From NCBI GenBank assembly GCA_002352215.1, contig DEIB01000016.1, positions 72,684 through 136,683 on the forward strand: a stretch of DNA of 64,000 nucleotides. The letters run 5' to 3'. Below are positions 59,300 to 64,000 of the stretch, one piece after another. Source of the stretch: Chthonomonas sp. UBA2785 (GTDB taxonomy: Bacteria; Armatimonadota; Fimbriimonadia; Fimbriimonadales; Fimbriimonadaceae). A program made the translations under genes and the position numbers. Under the pieces are notes generated by a model. It was not told the origin of the DNA. It saw only the letters and a program-made list of their open reading frames with translations, and did not search any database. Numbering within the stretch: the first letter of the stretch is position 1; the number at the start of each line of letters is the position of its first letter.

Positions 59300-61252
59300 A
59301 TGGACGAAAGCGGGTGTTCGGTCAATGAAATCCTGGAGCGATTAGACGCCGTCGCGCCGGGCGTTCCGCTCTTGGCGCTCGGCCAAACCGTGTTTTGGGA
59401 CGAGCCGATGAAGGCCGGTTTGGCCCTTGCTGCGGCCGCCTCCTCCCCTTCTCGCCCGTTCATTGCCGGGGTCCACGATACGGACTATTTTGCGAAGGCT
59501 CCGCGCGGCATCGGCGTGCGCGGCTACACCGCCCTGCCCCACAACGACACCACCACCCAGAACCTATGGAGTGCCGCCGCCGAGTTCTCAACTTTGTTTG
59601 GCGGCGAGACGGTGGTGACCCGAGACCGGCTGACACAGCACGGGGTTTCGCTGGGCCGCCTCGGTCACGGCCGACCCGGGCTCATGGACGAACTCACCGA
59701 AGCTTGGGGCTGGCGCGGCCTGGCCGCCGCGCCCGATGATGACCGCATCGCGGCCGAAACCCCGCTCCACGCCGTGTTGGGGCCCTTGTTCGACACCCTG
59801 GAATGGGCCGTGCAGTCCACGCTCGATTGCCTCACCGGACCGGCTCAGGAGGCTGCCCGCCGCCAAGCCGATCACTTGCTCAGCTTGGTGTGTGAAGGCA
59901 CCGACGAGGGCGCGGGAGACACCCTGGCCGATTACTACGAGCGCATCGTGCCGGGCCTGTACTCGTTTGCGGCCGGTGAAAAGGTACCGCTGCAAACCAC
60001 CCGCACCACCGAACTCTTGGCTTTCAACCCTCGCACCTGTGACCGCGAGCGCTTCGCAATTCTCGACCTTTTCTTGAACCCCGAGACCCGAGCTGCCGCC
60101 CGTCACGCCTACGACCGAGCCGTACAGGGGACTGAGATGTACACGCTGGATCGTTTTGGAGCGGGGGCGGTGCCGTTCGATGTCGTCATCCCGGGCCGGG
60201 GGCGGGGCACCCTGCGAGTGGGAACACGCGGACTCCTCATCATGACCCCGGACATCCTTGCCGTGAGCTACAAGCGAGCCCCTACCAACCGCCAGGAGCT
60301 GGCAGCACTTTTGGAAGAAAGATTTGGCCCGGGGGTCACCCTGGTGGGCAAGGCCGTCACGCTCATCTCCTTGCTGGCCCGCGAGTTTGTCTTTGTCTTC
60401 CATGAAGGGGCCAGCGGCTACGTGAGCCGGAGCCGCACTTTCCACCGCTACTTGGCCGAAGCCGGTCATCCGCAGCCCGTCCACCCCTTGGTGCGGGTGG
60501 GCTACAGCACGTGGGAAGCCCTCGACGAAGTGAACGCCTGGTTCCGGCTGCCCGAGCCCCTGCGCCGCCCCTTTGGCGCGGACGAGCTGAGCGGTGTTGG
60601 GTTCTCCGCCCGCATGGGGCAAGTGCGCGAGCGGGCGTATGTGTTGCTCGATGAGCTCAAAGCCATACGGAGCCCCCGCGAACTTGTGCGATACCTGGAG
60701 CGCACGCAGACCAAGGCGTGGTCTTGCCCCGCCCAGCGCTACGATCAGGTGCAAAGCATTCTCGGCGAAATGGCGAAGTCGGTGGCCGAACGCCGCGCCG
60801 CCAAGCGCCAACTGGTGGACCAAGCCCATGCCCTCGCCCAAGAGACGCAGGCCGCCGCCCGTGCCCTGGGCGAACACTGGCGCGATGCCATTTTTGAAAA
60901 AGACCCGACCCCGGACGACTGGGCTCGCCGCGAGGAACTGGTCGCCGAGCTTAAAGCCAAGCAAGCCCAAGTGGACGCCACCTGGAGCGCGTGGCGGCAA
61001 CAACAAGCCGAGTTGGATGCCTTTACGGAGCTTCCCGAGATCGTGGAAGCCAAACGCACCCGCGACGCCCTGGTGTTCGAAGCCGAACTCACCCGGGTGC
61101 GGCTCATTCGCGAGGCCATTTTGGCGACGGATGGGCTGGCGCGGGCCTCCCACCGTCCCAGCGCCTGGTGGTTCCCGCTGGTATCCCCGCAGGGGCAGTG
61201 GTTCCGCGCCGTCCATCGCCGGGCCCGCTACCGATTCGAACCTCTCCAATGA
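59300..61252 (+). CDS. Large protein of unknown function
   Basis: The 650-aa protein has no signal peptide or membrane helix. The first half is globular, beginning with IAGVHDTDYFAKAPRGI and GYTALPHNDTTTQNLW. The last third is a long charged helical part (ERRAAKRQLVDQAHALAQET and onward, about residues 500-600) ending in HRRARYRFEPLQ. It is well conserved in composition with nearby housekeeping genes, so it is a native gene. Its stop overlaps dapF by 4 bp, suggesting a shared operon with lysine/peptidoglycan synthesis. I do not recognise it. Confidence 0.7.
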   Translation: MDESGCSVNEILERLDAVAPGVPLLALGQTVFWDEPMKAGLALAAAASSPSRPFIAGVHDTDYFAKAPRGIGVRGYTALPHNDTTTQNLWSAAAEFSTLFGGETVVTRDRLTQHGVSLGRLGHGRPGLMDELTEAWGWRGLAAAPDDDRIAAETPLHAVLGPLFDTLEWAVQSTLDCLTGPAQEAARRQADHLLSLVCEGTDEGAGDTLADYYERIVPGLYSFAAGEKVPLQTTRTTELLAFNPRTCDRERFAILDLFLNPETRAAARHAYDRAVQGTEMYTLDRFGAGAVPFDVVIPGRGRGTLRVGTRGLLIMTPDILAVSYKRAPTNRQELAALLEERFGPGVTLVGKAVTLISLLAREFVFVFHEGASGYVSRSRTFHRYLAEAGHPQPVHPLVRVGYSTWEALDEVNAWFRLPEPLRRPFGADELSGVGFSARMGQVRERAYVLLDELKAIRSPRELVRYLERTQTKAWSCPAQRYDQVQSILGEMAKSVAERRAAKRQLVDQAHALAQETQAAARALGEHWRDAIFEKDPTPDDWARREELVAELKAKQAQVDATWSAWRQQQAELDAFTELPEIVEAKRTRDALVFEAELTRVRLIREAILATDGLARASHRPSAWWFPLVSPQGQWFRAVHRRARYRFEPLQ

Positions 61253-62058
61253 ACATCCCGTTTGTCAAAGTCCAATCCATCGGCAACGACTTCGTGCTTG
61301 TGGAAGCCCGTGATGTGCCCGAAGACAACCTTCGAGGACTGGCGGTGGCCATGTGCGAACGACAATTTGGCATCGGCAGCGATGGTTTGCTGGTCTACGA
61401 TGACCGGCCTGATACGATCATGCTGCGAATGTTCAACCCGGACGGCAGCGAAGACTTCTGCGGAAACGGCCTTCGATGCGCTGCCGCTTTCGCCCACCGC
61501 CGGGGCCGTGGTCCCGCCTTTGTCATCAACCACCGGGGCATTGAAGTTCCCGTAACCATCTTAGCGGATGGTCGCGTCCAGTTCGTTTTGCCCCCGGCGA
61601 GCTACGACCCGGTTCGGGTGCCGGTAAGCACCTGCACCCCCTGGATCGAAGAAGAAGCGCAAGGGTACATCGGTTCGGCTCTCACCACCGGCAGTGCCCA
61701 TTTTGTGGTCTTGCTGGATGAAGAACTGGATGAAGAGACGTTCTTGCAGGTGAGTCCGAAGATCGAGAACGACCCAGAGTTTCCGGAGCGGATCAGCGTA
61801 ATGTGGGCCATCGCCGATGGAGATGGCGCCCGCATTCGAATATGGGAGCGAGGCGTGGGCGAAACCCTGGGATGCGGGACGGGGGCCACGGCCACCGCCG
61901 TCGAACTCGCCCGCAAAACGGGACGACGAGGCCTGATTCCGATTACCAGTCGAGGAGGAACGCTGACGATTGACGTACGCGGTATCGAGGAACCCCTGAC
62001 TGTCATCGGCCGGGCAGAGGTCGTCTTCCATGGCTGCTGGCCCCGCCCGACTCGATAA
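61249..62058 (+). CDS. dapF: Diaminopimelate epimerase
   Basis: DapF converts LL- to meso-diaminopimelate, used in peptidoglycan and lysine. The 269-aa protein has VQSIGNDFVLVE, FNPDGSEDFCGNGLRCAAAF (about residues 62-81, first catalytic Cys) and RIWERGVGETLGCGTGATAT (about residues 200-219, second catalytic Cys). Length is normal. It is overlapped 4 bp by the 650-aa gene and followed by a small membrane gene. Confidence 0.95.
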   Translation: MNIPFVKVQSIGNDFVLVEARDVPEDNLRGLAVAMCERQFGIGSDGLLVYDDRPDTIMLRMFNPDGSEDFCGNGLRCAAAFAHRRGRGPAFVINHRGIEVPVTILADGRVQFVLPPASYDPVRVPVSTCTPWIEEEAQGYIGSALTTGSAHFVVLLDEELDEETFLQVSPKIENDPEFPERISVMWAIADGDGARIRIWERGVGETLGCGTGATATAVELARKTGRRGLIPITSRGGTLTIDVRGIEEPLTVIGRAEVVFHGCWPRPTR

Positions 62059-62082
62059 GGATTCCGTACAATAGGCCGCAGC

Positions 62083-62475
62083 ATGTGGGGGCAAGCCATC
62101 GGTCTGGCGCTACTTTGGGTAGCCATTGGCGTCTGGATTCGCCCGCGCGGTCATGCTTGGGGGCAGGCCCTGCGCCGGCGGCCCCGGCCTCAAGTTGTGC
62201 TGCTGGCCACGCTCGGTTTCGTGCTTTCCCTTGTTGTTTTAGTCGCGGGACTGGCGGGCATCGTCCAATCCGGCGGGGTCGTCAACGGTCGCCTCACCGA
62301 TCTGGCGCTTGTGCTTACGGCAGTGGTCGGTACCGTCTTTGTAGCGGGGCAGACGCTCTCCGGGCTTGCGTTGGCCGTCCTCGTGCTACCATCTACACCG
62401 ACGGCGGCCCGAGGCGCAACTGAAACGAAGCCGACCCCCGCCACGTCCGATTCGAAAGAGACTCCAACACCATGA
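62083..62475 (+). CDS. Hypothetical membrane protein
   Basis: A 130-aa protein with three or four hydrophobic helices (AIGLALLWVAIGVWI, VVLLATLGFVLSLVVLVAGLAG, LALVLTAVVGTVFVAG, SGLALAVLVLP) and a Thr/Pro-rich tail. It is unfamiliar. It starts 24 bp after dapF, and its stop overlaps the next gene by 4 bp. Confidence 0.6.
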   Translation: MWGQAIGLALLWVAIGVWIRPRGHAWGQALRRRPRPQVVLLATLGFVLSLVVLVAGLAGIVQSGGVVNGRLTDLALVLTAVVGTVFVAGQTLSGLALAVLVLPSTPTAARGATETKPTPATSDSKETPTP

Positions 62476-63056
62476 CCATTCGCTTTGCACTGTTTCTCGG
62501 CCTTGTTGCGGCCCTTCTCACCGGGGCGTGGGCCCAATCGGATGCCGTCAGCGTCCGCAAGCAGGGCGACCCGATTTTGGTGAAGGCGGCCCGCTTGCAG
62601 GCGTACAACCACCTGCTGCCGCTGTTTCTCACCAAAGATCAGCTCAAGGAGTTGTTGCCCCTCATTGAAGAAGCCCGCAAAGAAGATCGTGAATTGGCGC
62701 TGAAGGAAATCCAAACCATGCGCCAGATGGAGCGCGAGATTGATGAGGCGCTGAAGAAGGCGGAAGAAGGCAGCGTGCCGACCCAGGAATTGATGGCCGA
62801 CTTCCAAAAGCGGATCAACGCGATCAGCCTGACCCGCCAACTGCTATACGGCAAGCACGAAACCCTCATTCTTCAGTTCGTGAACGCAAAGCTCACGGCC
62901 GCCCAGCGCCGCGCCGCTGCGAACAGCCTGACGGTGACCATTCGCGGCGAAGCCGAGCGACCGAGCGAAGAAGAACTCCTCAAGGTTTGGATTGGGATTG
63001 CGCTCCTCGAGCCGGCGGCTTACGAAGCGCTGATCGCCATTTACAAGCGCGCCTGA
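62472..63056 (+). CDS. Exported helical protein
   Basis: The 194-aa protein has a clear signal peptide (FALFLGLVAALLTGAWA) and a helical, charged mature part (LTKDQLKELLPLIEEARKED, LQAYNHLLPLF). An LTxxQ-like element (LTAAQRRAAANSL) recalls Spy/CpxP periplasmic chaperones, but the similarity is weak. It overlaps the preceding membrane gene by 4 bp and is followed by a strong terminator. Confidence 0.6.
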   Translation: MTIRFALFLGLVAALLTGAWAQSDAVSVRKQGDPILVKAARLQAYNHLLPLFLTKDQLKELLPLIEEARKEDRELALKEIQTMRQMEREIDEALKKAEEGSVPTQELMADFQKRINAISLTRQLLYGKHETLILQFVNAKLTAAQRRAAANSLTVTIRGEAERPSEEELLKVWIGIALLEPAAYEALIAIYKRA

Positions 63057-63079
63057 TCTTCAGCGAGTCCACAAATGGG

Positions 63080-63109
63080 AACGGCCCGGGGTTTCCCCCG
63101 GGCCGTTTT
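63080..63109. terminator. Bidirectional terminator between the exported helical protein and flagellin
   Basis: A perfect 12-bp stem (AACGGCCCGGGG/CCCCGGGCCGTT) with loop TTTC, followed by TT. It ends two convergent genes. Confidence 0.92.
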
Positions 63110-63130
63110 CGCGTGTCTTCTTCGCTGCCG

Positions 63131-64000
63131 TTAGCGGAGCAAGGAGAGGACCGACTGCGGAGCCGAGTTGGCTTGCGCCAGCATCGAGAGACCGCTCTGC
63201 TGCAGGATCTGCAGCTTGGTGTAGTTGGTCATTTCCTGCGCCACGTCCACTTCGCGGATGCTCGATTCGGTGGCCGCCAGGTTTTCCTTGGCCACGCCGA
63301 GGGCGCGGACGTTGGATTCCAGCGTGTTCTTCATGAACGAACCGATCGTTGCACGGTTGGTGGACACGGTGTTAATGGCCGAGTCAATCGCATCCAGAGC
63401 CGACTGCACGGACGAACCCGTGATGTCGATGCTGCCCAGACCCAAGGACGAGGACGAAGCGTTGCTGAGGTTCAGCGCGACCGTCTGACCAGCGTTCGCC
63501 CCGATTTGGAACTGAGACGCATTGCTGAACACTTGCAGCACGTTGCCCTTGTCGCTCACGCTGTTGGCGCTCGCATTCAGGTTCACCACGTTGCCGCTGT
63601 TGTCGCGCAGTTCCAGACCCTTACCTCGGCTGAACGCCGCGGTCGTGGTCGCGCCACCCACGGTGTAGCTCACCGTCGCCACGGCATCTTCACCCACGTC
63701 GCTGGCCGAACCAGCAGCGGAGTTGATGACACCGGCGCTCGTCGTCAGCTGGACAGCCTTGTCCGAGCCGAACTCCGTTTGGGTAAGGACGAGGTTGTTG
63801 CCGCTCATAGCAGCACTGACACCGGTTTCGCCGACCGAAGCATTCACCATGTCCACGAGCTGGTCGCGGGTGGTGGCAGCCGTCGTTTCGAAGGTCTTGC
63901 CGTTCAGCGTGAACTGACCCGCGCCGACCAGAACCGTACCGGCCGTGTAGGCCGCGGTGCCGGTCACCGTGGCTCGGCCAGCGGCCGTGGTGACGTTGAC
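63131..64000 (-). CDS. Flagellin, C-terminal part (runs off the window)
   Basis: About 290 codons of the C-terminal end of a flagellin. The conserved D0/D1 end is clear: SALDAIDSAINTVSTNRATIG, LAATESSIREVDVAQEMTNYTKL and ILQQSGLSMLAQANSAPQSVLSLL. The part before it is the variable D2/D3 region, rich in Gly, Ala, Thr and Val. An apparent internal GTG start is not real; the reading frame is open to the window edge and the N-terminus lies beyond it. It shows that the organism is flagellated. Confidence 0.93.
   Translation of the reverse strand, partial: VNVTTAAGRATVTGTAAYTAGTVLVGAGQFTLNGKTFETTAATTRDQLVDMVNASVGETGVSAAMSGNNLVLTQTEFGSDKAVQLTTSAGVINSAAGSASDVGEDAVATVSYTVGGATTTAAFSRGKGLELRDNSGNVVNLNASANSVSDKGNVLQVFSNASQFQIGANAGQTVALNLSNASSSSLGLGSIDITGSSVQSALDAIDSAINTVSTNRATIGSFMKNTLESNVRALGVAKENLAATESSIREVDVAQEMTNYTKLQILQQSGLSMLAQANSAPQSVLSLLR

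Noticed and set aside
1..64000. CRISPR arrays, insertion sequences, integrase genes and rRNA
   Set aside because: No regularly spaced repeats, transposase or recombinase motifs, or rRNA signature sequences were seen on either strand.

Overview
The window is a GC-rich chromosomal segment with about 60 tightly packed genes, many overlapping by 4 bp (ATGA or GTGA). It comes from a diderm bacterium: it encodes LpxK, an LpxL-type acyltransferase, two heptosyltransferase-like GT9 enzymes and outer-membrane barrel proteins, plus a type IV pilus/type II secretion PilC protein and a flagellin. The mix of a Tal/Pgi pair of the fusion type, a DUF5916 barrel protein and unusual sigma-factor architecture fits Armatimonadota (Fimbriimonadia-like). 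That placement is inference only, since no rRNA is present.

Region by region. 1-2.7 kb: a small P-loop kinase, then two tandem modules beside the 3' end of secA. Each has the same flanks (a 121-bp copy of the secA tail and a 30-bp repeat) around different cargo, including lipoproteins. 2.6-6.05 kb: secA, preceded by a 91-codon secreted ORF ending in PRAGPVA. This arrangement recalls the SecM-secA translational arrest system. 6.3-13.2 kb: a polymorphic-toxin island with a 1334-aa RHS protein bearing a nuclease-like tip, a broken RHS fragment and four paralogous ~191-aa genes that may be immunity proteins. 13.3-17.3 kb: a glycosidase-like secreted protein and small orphan genes.

17.3-26.8 kb: a rpiB-tal-pgi sugar phosphate operon, divergent from speE-coaD, a coiled-coil protein, a fluoride channel, two FAD oxidoreductases and dapB. 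26.9-37 kb: tmRNA, ribosomal protein L25, a ftcD-purK-GNAT operon, fabI, pilC, a sigma factor fused to a degenerate GGDEF domain that keeps its c-di-GMP inhibitory-site motif, and an ABC export pair. 37-43 kb: a structured leader RNA before speD, a DUF5916 protein, def-fmt and a propeller-like membrane protein.

43-49.5 kb: an LPS assembly operon (lpxK, an lpxL-like gene, two GT9 genes) and polA. 49.5-64 kb: a TfoX-N domain protein, two overlapping phosphofructokinase-family genes, tRNA-Leu, cinA, a nitroreductase, a glcD-glcE-acyl-CoA dehydrogenase operon, a MerR regulator, a large unknown protein, dapF, two small exported or membrane proteins and the C-terminal part of a flagellin running off the right edge.

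The most notable items are the SecM-like secA leader peptide, the sigma factor with an apparent c-di-GMP receptor domain, the RHS/four-paralog island, the tandem variable-cargo modules at the secA tail, and the speD leader RNA. All functional claims rest on reading motifs by eye; no database search was run.
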